A stretch of DNA of 64,000 bases from Undaria pinnatifida (lineage: Eukaryota > Sar > Phaeophyceae > Laminariales > Alariaceae). The translations under genes were made by a program, and so were the position numbers. The notes beneath the pieces were generated by a model. That model searched no databases and had not been told where the DNA came from. It saw only the letters and a list, made by a program, of their open reading frames with translations. Numbering within the stretch: position 1 is the first letter of the stretch; every line of letters begins with the position of its first letter. Location of the stretch: contig JABAKD010000011.1 in the NCBI GenBank assembly GCA_012845835.1, positions 4,572,697 through 4,636,696 of the forward strand, given 5' to 3'. This document shows, piece after piece, positions 43,183 through 56,300 of this stretch.

Positions 43183-46100
43183 ATGTCACATGCATTGCGC
43201 CAAGGCCTTGGAGGCGGATTGCGAGGGTTGAGGATAGCGGGTGGGGCTGTCCGAAATCTCAACGGTAAGAGTTAGAGTTTGGTGGGTCGGTTGCCTTTTG
43301 CCCCTTTGCTGAAATTAATTGTATCACTCTGTCGCGGAGCTACTAATTCCTCGCAACCAACCACGTTGGTTCTTCATGTATTCATGTTTGCTGTAGTTTG
43401 AGAGATTGAGATGGAGATGCTGCGATACCGTCGTACCAGGTAGTGTACTCTTTGCTGAGCGCCAGTTCGAGTACTGATTGTCGCCGTGCATCTGTACGGG
43501 TATTTTTTTAGTGCTTTAGCAACCTTACACCTGAAGATTGAAACATTGAAGCAACTCCAAACGAATGACGATAGCTCCAGCGTACGAGTACGTTCTTGGT
43601 CAGATATAAATATCGAAAAATGAATATGAGGTTGGGTTCTGTTGTCCGCACAAACCATACCCGGGGTGGGGTATTACCCTACAAAGAACTTCTGTGAGTT
43701 CTGTAGGACATTCATACCCGTACCCGGAACTTCTGGAAGTTTTGTATGACATTCATACCCGTACCCGGAAGTTCTGGAAGTCCTGTACGCCAGTGCCACA
43801 AATACCTAGGGTACAGGTATATCATTTTTATAACGTACGCGCGTTCTGTACGCCCGTGCCACAATACCCAGAACTTCTGTGAGTTCCGAACACTTCCGTA
43901 CCGTACGTGGAATATCTGTAAGTTAGGTAAGATCCCCATACCCTAACCCGGAACTTCTGTGACTTCTGTAAGACTGTGGCACAAACAATACCCGGGGTAC
44001 GGGTATAGAACCTTTGTTACAATTCCCGGGGAGCCCACATGCATTAATTCAGATTCAATAACCCAAAGAGTGTATTTTGCATTATATTACGATGTCATAT
44101 CTTGTCGTCAGTAAAACCAACCGAACACCAAATGCACAGCAGTAGCAGTACGTATCGTATACGATAGTAGCACCTACTGCTGCTGTAGGTCCTGTCCATG
44201 TTTGTTTCTTTCGTTTCTAACCCGTGGGCACGTATTATATTAACGAAGAACACTTTTGAATCCAAAATATTCTTTTTTTTAATATTCGAATTGATTTCGA
44301 TTCGATTTGGTGGAAACATACCTGGTACGAATTTGGCTCCTATCGGGAAACCGCGTATTGCGTTTTGTCAATGTTTTTTCCGATCGGAATAATACGTAGA
44401 TCTGCCGTGACGGCGATGCAGCAACCATCGACGTCTAGAAGTATCTTCTGTGTTTTCGGTAGTTTCGCTTCTTCTTTGTCGCGGCACTTGGCTTATCGAG
44501 CAGCTGTGGTGGCCAATATTATGGGCTTGCGACCGCCATCATTTGTTTTGAAGCGCCACAGCCGGCGTACGCTATGGTATGATCTGTTACAGCGCAGTAT
44601 ACCCGTGAGCGCGGCTGTTGCCCCGGTCCCCCGGTCACCACTCGTTGAGGTTCACGATTTATCGCCTCTCTCGGTAGTGGTTTTGTCGATAATTCATAAT
44701 CACCGTCAGATTTATCCCCTCGAAAGGATTTATAGCTTACATGCACAAATTGCCCCTTTCCCCCCCCCCCCCCGCCCCCCTCCAAACCCGCTCGCTTTTG
44801 ATCAAAACCAGGCCCCCATTTCCCTTCACAGCTGTCAGATTTTGTCCCCCTCAGAAACGGGTTTTATAGTTTCCGCGCACAGACTGACTAAAATCATCCT
44901 GTTGACCCTGATAGCTACACTGTAGTTGTAAGGGGAGTCGCCGACCTATATCCTTAATGAGGACACACAACTCGTAATGCGCGCGATCGGAGTATCACAC
45001 ACAGCTTGCAAAGATGAGTTTCGACGAAATCTTCGATCTCACAGCTGGAGTGTATTTTAATTTTTATAATAATCCCCTTAAAACTACGACAGATTGCCTC
45101 GGGGACATTGGCCCAGTGAGAACATGCTATCCATGCAAGTTCGATTAAATCCTCCACTTCAAATCGCACTCCACCCCGAGGGGGTGTGCAATTACCCGGG
45201 TATTACCCGTACCCGGAACTTCTGTAAGTTCCGCAGGGCATTCATATCCGTACCCGGAACTTCTGTAAGTTGTACGCCCGTGCCACAATACCCAGAACTT
45301 CTGGAAGTTCTGTAAGACTTTCATACCCGTACCCGAACTTCTGTTAGTTCTGTAACACTTTCATACCCGTACCCGGAACTTCTGTGAGTTCTGTACACCC
45401 CGTGCCACAATACCCGGGGTACGGGTACAGCATCTTTCGTACCCGCCCGGAACTTCTGTGAGTTCTGTACGCCCGTGCCACAATACCCGGAACTTCTGGA
45501 AGTTCTGTAACACTTTCATACCCGTACCCGAAACTTCTGTAAGTTCTGTAAGACTCCCATACCCTTACCCGGAATCCACGAACCCTACAGAGCATAACCT
45601 CGGAAGTATCGGTCGTTGTTGTTGTTCTCACATTAACTCGCATAATCAAGTACGTGTTCACAGGACAGGCTCCAGTCACTCTGGAGCTGAGGAATACCTC
45701 AGGGCAAAAACACAAACAAACCAAACGTGGTACACGCACATATCACAGCTGACGCAATTCATGCATCCACCAAAAACAAATAAAACGTGATATCGGGAGT
45801 CAGCCTACGATGTGCCAGGTCCATACTGGTGCATACGTCTCACTACTCGCGCCTGGAAAAACCGACGGTAACGCTTGCCACCCAAGAAAGACTACCATGT
45901 ATATATAGTGCACGTAGTACCTATCACTACGCATATGCACGACAGACGCACGTCAATTGGAAAAAAGAAACAAAGAAAAAGAGAAGAAGATAAAGGAAAG
46001 AAGAGACAAGAAAGCGAAAAACAAAAACGAAAAAGGAAAGGAAAGAAAAGAAAAGACAAGAAAAGCAAGAAAAAACAAGACAAGAGGAAGCAAGGAAAGG

Positions 46101-49100
46101 AAACGAGAAACAATGTCATACTAGCAGACCCTAGGAACTGACTAAAGACGGCATTGGGCTCGTAGAGGGTATCAAGTGCATCATCAATGGCACTGGGGAG
46201 AGAACGCAACAAGGCGAAGAAGTCAGGGCGGTCCTACGCTATCTTGTGACGGCCATTGGAAGGCCTACCAATTTCAAGACGATGATGGCCAGACCCAGAC
46301 TTCAGTCTCTTGGGCAGGACGCCCCCTCTTCCCCCTCACCGTACTCACAGCTGACGTTATTCAATTTTTATAAAATACCGAAATCTCCAATCATTTTCAA
46401 TTCCCAGAGTCTAAAAAGAAGTTGCGGCCGAATAAGATTTTGACGCCAGTGTGGTGTTTGATGTACCACCGTAAGTTACTTAATGCAACACAGGCTCTGA
46501 AGTTCGTAGTACGAGCACGATTGCGAGAGAGCCCAGATGAGTCGTACCACGCCAAAGGGGGGATGGGGATAGGGTAACGTTATAGAGTTGGGGTTCAGGT
46601 TTGGGTAGGGATAGAGTAAGGGGTAGAGTTAAGGATGTGGGCTAGTGCCAGGGTGAGAAGTTAGCGATATCTGGGCTGGTCTGCCGACGGAATGTGCCGT
46701 TATAGGCCAAGTTAGTCAATTCAGCTGATGCAAGCTTTTGAAGTTTTTTTCGTATACCTGGTATAAGGTTTACAGGATTACAGGAACACTCCTTTGGAAC
46801 TGGTCAGTTTATGTGAGAGTATGCGGTCATCTGAAATCAGGCGGCTCTCAGGAAATTGTGAAAATGCCCTCAAAGAGATGGTCGAGAAGCTTCGGAGAGC
46901 TTACCGTTTGAACGAAAATTGCTCAACAAGGTTTGTTGTACTCATAATTCAAGAGTTAAAACTGCAGAGTATGGTCTGATATGCGGTGATCATGTTGCCC
47001 ACGAGCTGATATGCGGTGAGCATGCAGTCCCGCTACACAAGTGTGCTTTGAGTTTGAGTATCCAATGAAATGAGTTTGAGTTTTCAAAAACTGAAATTGA
47101 ACCCTTTCCTAATACGAGTCTTCGTTTTGAAATAATCGGAGGCAACCGCCTGACGAATGGAAGTTGGTCACTATCATGCGTACCAGGTATATGTTTACCG
47201 ATTCCCGTTGTAAATTAACGACCCCCAACCGCTATCCCCCTTCACAGGGGAGCCCACGAAGATGTCCGCGGTTATGTACACGTACGTGGACGGCATGATG
47301 GATAAGCGCTCGCCTTACCGGTCGGACCACCTCGCCCTTCTCACAGCTATGACGGAAGAGGGGACGTGCCTTCTTGGTGAGGTGCCCCTGATTCGAGCCC
47401 TGTTCCACGCCCACTACGCGCATCGTTTTGGGGTATTTGTTTGTTCACCCTTGACAGATGGCAGCACAGGCTTGGGCTTGTAGTGGTTAAACTTCCTGGC
47501 TGGTGCTTGAATACAGAAGAAAACGATGGATGTTGATAGTGCCGGTTTTGGTCGCGCTCAGCAAGTTCGCACATACACGCGCTCATGAAGTTCGCACATA
47601 CACCTGGCATACATACAGCTCGCAGCCATTTGTTTTTCGGCTGAGCGTGTCAATATTTTTCGTAGGGTGTATCATGCCGTGAGGGTAATTCGTACACATG
47701 CCTGGTACTCAAACAGCGTGTCGACGTTCTTTTTGCTGAACACTTTTATAGTTTTCGTTGACTGTTTATAGAATCATCATGCCATAAGGATACTTACAAT
47801 GTTATTGCCCATTGACCGTCAGCTTGCCACCGTTGTCAGTGCCGTGGAGCCTGGGCTGCATCGCCTCCGCGTTCGACCCCCCCCCCGCCCCTCCCACCCG
47901 TAGCGTACCAATCGAAACAAAAGGAACTTCATCAATCGAAAGAAGCGAAACATGACCAATTGAAACAAGAGGAAATAGGAAGGTTCTTAACTGAAAACCT
48001 CGTTTTTCTTCCGGCGGCCTCGGTCTTCGCGAGAGCAGGCGGAGCTTTTGCGGAGCCTTGCGACGGAGCCGTCCTTCTGTTCTCCGACTCGGAACAGGCA
48101 CAAACATTTGTGGACAAAGACCCTTACAACACGGGCGGGCTCGTCACCAGCTACCAGGTGCTCGTTGCTTTGCTGATCGGTAAACTGCGAGCACGATCAA
48201 GCTTGTTTTTTTTGTAACTTCGAGGTGAAAAATAGAGGGACAGCTATCGACTCGAGACCGTTCCTTTTCGAAGAAAGCTTGGTACCAGGTATACAGTACG
48301 CGATACAACCCTTTTCTACCGCTGAGACAAGAAAGGAAATTACCTCCAGGACGATCTCGTCTCGTTTGTCACCAGGCAGCATGACGGTACAGTGTGCGAT
48401 ATGGTTTTTGTTTTTTTCGCCCGTCAACACATTTACCAATGCAAAAATATTATCCTACACTGATTCCAAGTAGTGTCCCTTAAATACGTGGGGCGATTCT
48501 AAGGGGGTTAAAAAATGGCGCCGGCGTGCACTGGCATGGCCTCGTGAATTCCGTTGAACTCCCGAGCGCAGGTTGGGGTGCAATACTTGTGCACGCGGCT
48601 CGACACAGCCTTTGCAGCACGAGTTTGTCCAGGGTGGTGTGCTCGTCTTCTTGACTGCCATTTTTTTTTCTTTTTCTTGTATCCTCCGGCGGATGGGGAA
48701 AAGTATAGCTTAAGCTCAGCACACTTCCACGCATTTTCATACACGCCGTGTGTCGATTTGACTCGAAACCGTCGACGTCGTGTAGAATCGTTAGTAAACC
48801 TCGGTAAGGATGTGTTGGATGAGGCACTCTCACCACCCGCAGATCGACCGGCATTCCTGTGGGCGCCGCGCAGGGAACTAGGCTAGCTGCACGATCGTTT
48901 GTTTTCTAAGCGCTCGGTTTTGCCCTCCAGTGAGCCGGGTTACCATAGAGATTGCGCTTTTGAACCCAGAGACTTGTCACTGGCTGGGCTCCTTCACTGA
49001 GAAACTGACACGCGTCGGACAGATCATCGGTCTCCACTTGATTTTCTAAGCACGCCAGAGAAAATCTGTATGGTCAGACCTGGCTCAGGTCACAGGGCGG

Positions 49101-49734
49101 GAGCCGCACGATCTGCATGATCTATAGCACGGGTTTCCTGGGTTACGTCTACCCTCCATACATGCAGATCCTGCGCACTGTCTCATAACGGCAGATGCAG
49201 GATCTGCTGTAGGATGATCTAGATGATCTAGATCGTGATCTGTCCGAGTTGTGGACAAAACTACCCACTGTCTTTGGGATTCGAGGTTTATCTTACAATG
49301 CGTTCGTCAGTTGTTTGTATGTGCCAGCCCATGGGAATGCGTATCGGTTCGAGTTTGCGTTTTAATCTCAACGTCGTTTGTTGGGGGTGTACATGGAGCT
49401 GTTCAAGTGAGGGACCTGAAAACCTTAGGTGCTACCCCTTGCTACTCCTACCGTAGAACGCCTCCAGTGTTCTTTGCCGTTAAGCCAAGATGCGCGGCTG
49501 CTAGAGGGTTAGACGAGAGGCCTCTTGATATTCTGGCTTAATATGTGATTGCGTGCGCCGTCCTGTGCTCGCCCCACAACCATCGAAAAACTACAGATTC
49601 GCGACTACATGGGTGTCGTGGGCACGTTGCTCAAGAAGGGAGCAAGCGGTGGCGGCGCCGGGGAGGGAGGGGGGGAGGGCTCGTCCATTCCAGTGCCAGA
49701 CCAACAGGCTTCGTACAAAAGCGGCCGGTTGTGA
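43183..49734 (+). CDS. YCII-domain protein with probable mitochondrial presequence
   Basis: Exons 43183-43264, 47248-47376, 48039-48157, 49597-49734; phases 1, 1, 0 join into 155 residues. The first exon encodes MSHALRQGLGGGLRGLRIAG, Arg-rich and without acids, like a mitochondrial presequence. The YCII domain follows (about residues 33-105): YVDGMMDKRSPYRSDHLALL with the conserved His, then DGAVLLFSD, FVDKDPYNTGGLV and a final strand-helix RDYMGVVGTLL. YCII proteins are small alpha+beta-barrel dimers with an active-site-like His/Asp pair; in most eukaryotic members the reaction is unknown. A Gly/Ser-rich tail of about 35 residues is extra. The first exon is placed by matching phase and plausible targeting peptide; if it is wrong, translation could start at ATG 47263. 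Intron 1 (3983 bp) carries repeat elements. Confidence 0.83.
43629..45601 (+). mobile_element. 1.6-kb inverted-repeat element, copy 2, with nested insertion
   Basis: Same architecture and central sequence as copy 1 (shared GATGTCATATCTTGTCGTCA and GTTTTCGGTAGTTTCGCTTC). Ends GAGGTTGGGTTCTGT and, inverted, GAGGTTATGCTCTGT. Without the insert at 44696-45070 its length is about 1.6 kb. Lies in YCII intron 1. Confidence 0.7.
44696..45070 (+). mobile_element. LTADV-family retroposon-like repeat, long copy with empty-site evidence
   Basis: This 375-base block is absent from the matching position of copy 1 (about 18288), so it inserted into copy 2. Its 3' part reads MSFDEIFDLTAGVYFNFYN and it ends TTTTTATAAT. 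Left flank ATAATTC and right flank ATAATCC suggest a short target duplication. Shorter family members keep the same 3' end. Confidence 0.65.
45955..46115. repeat. Purine-rich GAAAA tract
   Basis: A 160-base A/G-only-like stretch of AAGAAA/GGAAAG units on the plus strand; Lys/Arg-rich frames are composition artefacts. Confidence 0.8.
46140..46240 (-). pseudogene. Possible Copia gag fragment
   Basis: Minus strand reads LLRSLPSAIDDALDTLYEPN, resembling the LLxSLPxxxD block of Copia gag proteins. Very short and isolated; could be chance. Confidence 0.3.
47377..49596. other. YCII introns 2 and 3
   Basis: Intron 2 (47377-48038) holds a duplicated 16-mer AAGTTCGCACATACAC near 47570-47602. Intron 3 (48158-49596) has GATCTAGAT-type short repeats near 49200-49245. 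No coding exon recognised besides 48039-48157. Confidence 0.45.
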
Positions 49735-50842
49735 CCGGCGTGTGACGGGGACGACGAGACTTTTATCCCGCTTGTGCGTCGTGCTACACCGGTGGGGTTC
49801 GGTAGAGTGGTGATGGTGGTGTTGGTGTTGGTGGCGGCGGCGGCGGTGCTTTTGATATTGTCGGTGTTGTCGGTAGAGGCTGACGTTGTTTAACGAGAAG
49901 CAAACGGTCTTTTCTACAGATTATTTGTGCGCTTTTTAAACCGAGAGGGAGGACCATAGTAGAGTACACTCTCTTTGGAATGTGTATCTAATGCTTTTGT
50001 TGTAGCTTTTACTACAACAGGCATGGCAATTTTGTGGACGAGGGCACACGCGGGAAGTGGGAGCGCAATCACAGTAGTAGTAGTGGCTGATTCGGCCCCG
50101 GTGAATTTCATGTTTTTTTCGCTGCATTTGTTTCTCCGCCTGTCTGGCTCTTGTCGGCGTCGTCAGACTTTTCGACGCTGACGTTGAAAACTGTGCTTCA
50201 AGCTTGAGGTTGTATATTAAGCGCTCGGGCGAGCCACGGCTTGTGTCTTTGTCTACAAAGTTTTGATCTCAATGTTCTCATGTGCGCTCGTTCGGTCACG
50301 CCGCCGGAGCCCTCGTCATTTTCGATTGAAAAAGGAAAAATCGCCTGAGTCAACCGATAAAAACTCTGGATTTACGCATGGGGTTACCGTACCAATTGCA
50401 CTCGCACCCATGCCCCTTGCTCCCAATTGCAATTGAACTGACACACCCAAGTCCTTATGGCTGGTGGACCACATAGCCCGCAGATTCACGACAATGGCAG
50501 CGCCGGCAGATGATTTGCATCAAAGACGGCCGCCCATGACATTTCCCGTTCCACCGGGGTTCTCTGCAACGGAGAGTCAAATCTCCGTCCATCGAACTGC
50601 TTACTGGGAAAACACTTTTAACCTTGGAACCCTTTGAGACATTGAAAAACAACCGTACTCGTAATTCCAAGCATTTTTTCGCCTAAAACGTGGCTAGAGT
50701 TTTAAAGAGGCACCCACGAGCACCTATATAACCAAACAACGTGGTCCCAACCCGCACTAGCAAAAAAAGGGCAAAAAAACTAGATCGGCCGTGGCTACTC
50801 CGCTCTCGCCGCAAAGGCTGCGCGCCCAAACGTGTGGCCGCC
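49735..50842. other. Convergent intergenic region, YCII / Chibby-like gene
   Basis: Both genes end into this 1.1-kb stretch. No further gene, RNA or mobile element recognised; a GGTGTTGGTG-type simple stretch lies near 49815-49860. Confidence 0.5.
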
Positions 50843-52672
50843 TCAAGGCGCTTCTGATACTCCTGGGTCGAGCCCCGCCTCAATGATCTTGGTGTACGCA
50901 TGCTCCAGACTTCGACCGAGCTCCGCGTGTCGGGCGGTCTCCTGCCCGAGCCTGGCTTTGAGCTTTCCCTCATCCGCTCGCGCCACGGCCAGCTGATAGA
51001 ACGAGAGGGGCATAGTGTTATGGGGTGCTCGGAGTACCATCACAATAGCCGACAAAATACAAAACTAAAAGCCTTTAGTTAGTTGTCTTTACCTCGGCGG
51101 CTATCGTCATGCTTCTTTAATAAAACCCATGGAGGGGCCGTTGGAAGAAGGGCGCGGTGTGTATAGTACCGGGGAGATTGCCTTCGGCACATGCTACAGT
51201 AGAGGTGCACCATTTTTTTTCTAATACAATACTCCTCGCTAGAGGAGTACTACACTATTAGTAGTAGTCTACACCCCTCTAGGGCAAAAGCTGAAGTGTG
51301 GAGAAAAATAAAAGTTTTATGTACCCGATGATAATCCTTTGACCTATATCGTAGGTATTCAACGAAAAATGAAGCTCACAACAAACAACCATGAAAATTC
51401 TGGCGATTTTGGGCTAAGGAGCCCCGTCCTTCAGAAAAAAGTTTCGGCCGAAAGTGCTACCTCTACCGTACTCGTAGCACGCTTCCTTATCTGACCCACA
51501 TGCTGCTGTTGATACACTACTATACTGTGCTGCATGTACGCCGGAAAGAGCCGTTGATTATGGAGGGAATGGGAAGTAAGATTTGGCGGCCGATAAGCGT
51601 GACCGTAGCGCTTAGCCTTACCGAATACGGTAGCAAACAACGGGTTTGGGGTATGTGACAACAAAAGCCTCCGAAGTCGGGGGCCACTGTGTTTGAACTT
51701 GCCGGACATCCTCTGCGTCACTCATAAGTAGTTCAAAGAGCACCCGAGATCACCATAGATCCTTTCTAAGATTTTTCCTGCTCCATAAAGTATCCCACTC
51801 TACAGCAGTAAATACCACGTTGGATGGTTCCCAATAGACGGGTGTGCAGTTTTCTAATGGTAAAATACTTTGTCAGAGTTAGACTTCGGGTTTGCTCAAT
51901 CAAGCTCACCATATCGAGCAACAGCTGGTTTTGAAAATTGGCCATGTTGGCGTGCTCCGCAGACTCCTTCGCTTCTGCTCGGCAGGCCTCTAGATCTTGT
52001 CGGAGCTCCAGCACCTCTCGTTCTAGTCGCTGGCAATCACCTTGAGCGTTCGAAAGCTCTCGAGAATCTGGCAGGTTTATTCGAACACGATTTAGTCTGT
52101 CGGTTTATATATCAATAGTAGCGCGCCTGATGCGTCAACAGTTCGTGTGGTTCGGGGTACAGCTACCCCCAGAGAGAAATGATTGTACTATGAATTTTAC
52201 ACACACCCGTGCACATACCATACATATACAAACTTGCAAAGATGAGTTTCGACGAAATCTTCGATCTCACAGCTGGAGTGTATTTTCATTTTTTATAATA
52301 TACAAACACACCTACACACATAGTCTATACCGCACACCCACACCCACACAGGAACAAGCTGCTGAAATCTACTCCCTCGTCTCACTCCAGTGTCTTTCCG
52401 CGCCCACTTTTACAGCCTAGATAAATAACCCTTCCACATAGACTAGTATATTACAAGTACCAACCACGCAACTTGCAAAGATGAGTATTGACCCGAAATT
52501 CGTCGAACTCACGGCTATTTTTTATAAAAATTGAAAAACGTCAGATAAAATAACCCTCTTGCACGTACGTATTTATGATAGGAAACACTTCGTACCAAGC
52601 TTCCAGCCTTCGTGCGTAAGCTTGACGGCGTTGTTACCAAGCTGGATTTCGACCGGTAGTGGCTCTTTCCTC
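50843..52672 (-). CDS. CBY1: Chibby-like coiled-coil protein, last three exons
   Basis: Exons 52672-52596, 52067-51910, 50992-50843 (stop TGA); phases 2-in, 1, 0 are consistent, giving about 127 residues. The first visible exon reads PVEIQLGNNAVKLTHEGWKL, matching the Chibby beta-rich motif in which a polar strand ends in gly/glu-x-W. Then comes a coiled coil ending in QLLLDMLAVARADEGKLKAR, which matches the conserved LLDML segment of the Chibby coiled coil. Chibby is a small basal-body/transition-zone protein needed for ciliogenesis in animals and also known as a beta-catenin inhibitor; outside animals only the ciliary role is plausible. A longer spacer than in human CBY1 separates the two motifs. 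The N-terminal exon(s), between 52673 and 53368, were not identified. Identification rests on motif order, not a full alignment. Confidence 0.62.
52205..52540 (+). repeat. Two LTADV-family copies in intron of Chibby-like gene
   Basis: Copy at 52228-52303 reads MSFDEIFDLTAGVYFHF; copy at 52474-52535 reads MSIDPKFVELTAIFYKN. They represent the two subtypes of the family and sit 240 bases apart, either side of a CACAC-rich stretch. Confidence 0.65.
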
Positions 52673-53368
52673 CTGCGGCAGAAATTGGGGTGGAACCGTC
52701 AGTCTTGACAGGGAAATCGGGCTTCCTCACCCGCCCATAGGGGACACCCATGACGTGGAACTACCGCATACGCAGAGAAGATGTCATACCATGGTGCGCA
52801 CCTTCAACCCTCGAATAGAGCTCTATTCTGCTGTATCAGCAACACGCAGCGTGCAGTGAGTACGACGCTATTCGTAACTACTGCTGTAAAATGAACAGGC
52901 ATGCTCACATGTATGGGATGGGAGGTGGTGGTTTGTTACCAATACCCAATTGAGAAAAGCGCATCGTCATCGCCGGCAGATGTTAAGTAGGTGGTGGGAG
53001 AGAGGCCAAGAGGTATTCGTGTGCTCCAGGCTGAAAGATTCGAGTCGCGGCTGAAGGATCGCTCGCGACTTCGAGCGAAAACTTATAATTTATTTTTTGG
53101 AAGAAAAAATGAACGTTACGAATTGAAAACGCCTTCACGTTTTAGTGGAAACCCTTTATTATCACATCGTTTTTGGCCTGTTTTGGAATCGGAGCATGAA
53201 CGAATTTGTTGCAGCAGGGCTCCCATGAGAGGCTACCTTGTTCTCGTTGACTGACAGCGTCACCATAGTCTCGACATCCTATGCTGCACAAGTTGGGCGT
53301 GTATTCTGTGAGTCTAGACCAGCCCTAGAGGCCACGCTGGCCATCATTTCCAAGCACCAAATTCAAAT
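52673..53368. other. 5' region between Chibby-like gene and FANCJ-like gene
   Basis: Should contain the missing N-terminal exon(s) of the Chibby-like gene and the divergent promoters. A minus-strand ATG at about 52751 opens MGVPYGRVRKPDFPVKTDG but its phase does not match the next exon at a GT donor. Confidence 0.4.
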
Positions 53369-56300
53369 ATGGACTCGGAAGATGAGACAGATGAGGTTTA
53401 CGGCCAGCTTACGCAACAGGAAAATAACGCGGAGGAAGAGGGCAACGACGACATGTCTCTGTACAATTCGTGCACCCAGACTTCCCTCCAGCCTGTTACA
53501 GGCAAGTCAGCGGTCGCACCGAGCCCAATAATTTCGTCATCGCAAACTTTGATGGATGCAAGCACCTCTCTTGTATTGCCACGTTCAACATCAACAGCAG
53601 CAGCAGCACAACCACTAGGGACAGCTAGCGAACCCGCTGCCTCACGCGCTGGGGCGACAGAAGCTGCGCCAGCGCTGCGCACGGCCACCTCAAGAGTGAT
53701 GCCGACATCCCCTGCCACCTACCCAAGCTCGGCACAGCAGTACCGACAGCACCAGCAACTCCAACAACAGCTCCAGCACCATCAGCAGCAGCACGAGGAG
53801 CAGTACCAGGGGCACCACCAGCAGCGACGGCAGAACAAGCGCCGACGGACGTCGAGAGCGCCCCCTCCCTCACCGATGAACATGTCCGCTGCCGCGCAAG
53901 TCTACTACAGCCAGAACGTCGCCGACAACAGCAGTGCCAAACGCCACCACGCCGCCGGTAGCCTCCCGGACAATGATGTCGAGCACAACAACGCAAGGAG
54001 CAGCAGTCAGAGCACAGCCAACGGTCGGATGGAATTTTGTAACAGTCAGCAGTCACAGAGGATAAACCCCGCACAACACGCTGAAACGTCCAACGGGCAC
54101 AGCAGACCAACTGCTTCCGCGCCACACCCAGGATCATCATCACCGTCATCGGCAGCAGTGGGAGGCGGTTCGGTCGGCGCGCGCAGGAGCACCCAGGGCT
54201 ATCTGTCTCAACCGATTGATCATGGCGGCGGCAGAGGTAGCGGGGGCGGGGGCGGCGGCGGCGGTTTAGGCGGCGACAGGGGCAGCCGTCACCAACGCGC
54301 GGGCGGGGGCTTCGATAGGGGCGGTGGTGGACGCGGTGGCGGTGGCGGTGGCGGTGGCGGTGGCGGTAGCGGTAGCGGGGGCGGTCGAAGAAACGACGTC
54401 CACGTAGGCGGTGGGAGCCCACGACGCGTGGGGAGTCCACGACGCGTGGAGAGTCCACGACGCGTGGAGAGCCCACGACGCGCGGGGAATCCACGACGCG
54501 TGGAGAATCCACGATGCGTGGGAAGTCCACCACGCGCCGGAGGGCAACGACGTCCAGCCAACGGTGATGGTGGCAATGATGCAGCCTTGTTCGGGGGTCG
54601 TGGTGCCCCCCCTGCCGAATCGCTGACAACGATCAAGGACACCCTGGCGGAAGCGTTGAGGTCCAAGCTTCACGAAGATAACCGTGAACGGTTTCGGCAG
54701 GTGCGTAGGCGGATTTCATGCGATCGGTCTGTAGGGAATGAGTGAGTTGCGTGAGCAAGTGCCTTGCGGTTTTCCTGTCAAACGGTGTTCTACGCGTTCG
54801 CAACAGCACGCGCGCCACTGCTTAGACGTCTTACTGTACGTATTTTTTCAATTAAGTGTTCATCCTCGCCGTGACCAGACGGTCGGGTGCTTTCTACACT
54901 GCTCACCCTGTACGTAAGCTTTAAAATAACTGGCAAACGAACAACCAGCGTATGCAATCCTGAAGAGAGTACGAACCTCGCGGACGCGGGTGACCGTTTT
55001 ACGTCTCACGTCGAGTCGCCCCCATGCGCGCTCGAGCTCACGACTGCAGTCGCGCCGGTCACTTGCCCCTCCCCCCACCAACTGCAACCACCATGTTTGC
55101 ATCCATCTCCATGCCCAACCCGCTGCCTGTCTTTTCGTTGCGGTCCTTTTCTCCCCATCAACGCCTCTGCAGGAACCGGGGCGAAACGCATTCTCCTCTC
55201 CCGTCGACGCACCACCCGCCTCTACCGTCGCTGTCAACGCTGCCACCACCACCGCCGCTGCCAACGCCGCCGCCACCGCCGCCGGTGCTGCAGCGGCCGC
55301 TAACAACGCTCGCTCCCCCCGCCGTGTCGCGGCAACTAACGCTATGGGGTGGGTCCCGGGTGGGGTATTCTGCCGTCGTAGCGACGACGAGCAAGCGGGG
55401 CCCGCCGCCGAAAACCAACAGCGGCAGCAGCAGCAGCATCAATCGCCGCACGAGTCGGCATGGACGCTGAAACGACGCAGCCATTTGGAAGCAGCGCCGG
55501 AGAATATCGTCGCCACACGGCTGAATTTCAGCGAGTTTTCCGATGGCGGTGGCGATGGGAACATCCCGCCCCTGAAAGGCGGAGGCCAAGCACGGAGCGG
55601 AGGTGGCTTTGCTGCTTCTGGGGGAGGGGGCTGCGAGGAGAAGAAAAAGGGGGACGGGGGGAAGGCAGAAGTGCGGGATGAGGAGGCGGGGGGGAAGAAG
55701 AGGGAGGAGGGCAAGGGAGATCAGCAAGGAGGGGGGGAGGGAGAGGGGGAAAACGATGGTAACGGGGAAGCTGATGGTGCCCCTCTCCGACTTCGACTTT
55801 TCCCTGGGGGACGAGCGGGAACCACCGCGGCAACGAAAGGAGAAGCCGCGCCGGCTCCGTGGGAGAAACACACCCGGGGGATAGGCTCGAGGCTACTTAT
55901 GGTGAGAAAGCGAGGGGGGGCGGAGGGTTGCGCGCATTGTCGATAAGGTTGTTCGTAGCTGCTGCCACGCATCATGTTGCGTAGGCCACGATGATCGTGG
56001 CGGGTGGCCGGAGCTGAGCGAGGGACCGGAATAGAAAACGCGTTCGTAATGGTGTGCCTCGGACGGCTTCCAGCGAATGTCGGGGAAAGATGTTTATTGA
56101 TACTTACCAGGCACGCTGCACCCGTCGAAGTGATACGCACGCGTTGCCGCGCAGTTGGCGAAGCTCGCGAAATCTGCCCGAGCGCCGTCTGGTGAGACTT
56201 CTTGGCCGCTTGCGCCAGATCGGCTCTGCACTAAGGTTGAGCCGTAACCGTAGCAGGGTGCATGAAAGCGACTCGCCCGGTGGTACGCTGCTGAGCTTAC

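Larger units (their letters stand above)
45602..47247. other. Rest of YCII intron 1
   Basis: Apart from the purine tract and the gag-like scrap, there is a short LTADV-family remnant at 46340-46378 (TVLTADVIQFL) and an irregular G/T-rich stretch at 46556-46670. No exon was recognised. Confidence 0.5.

Noticed and set aside
46556-46670. GGGATAGGG/GGGTAGAG-like stretch resembling interstitial telomere repeat
   Set aside because: Units are too irregular to support TTAGGG-type repeats; treated as G/T-rich intron sequence.
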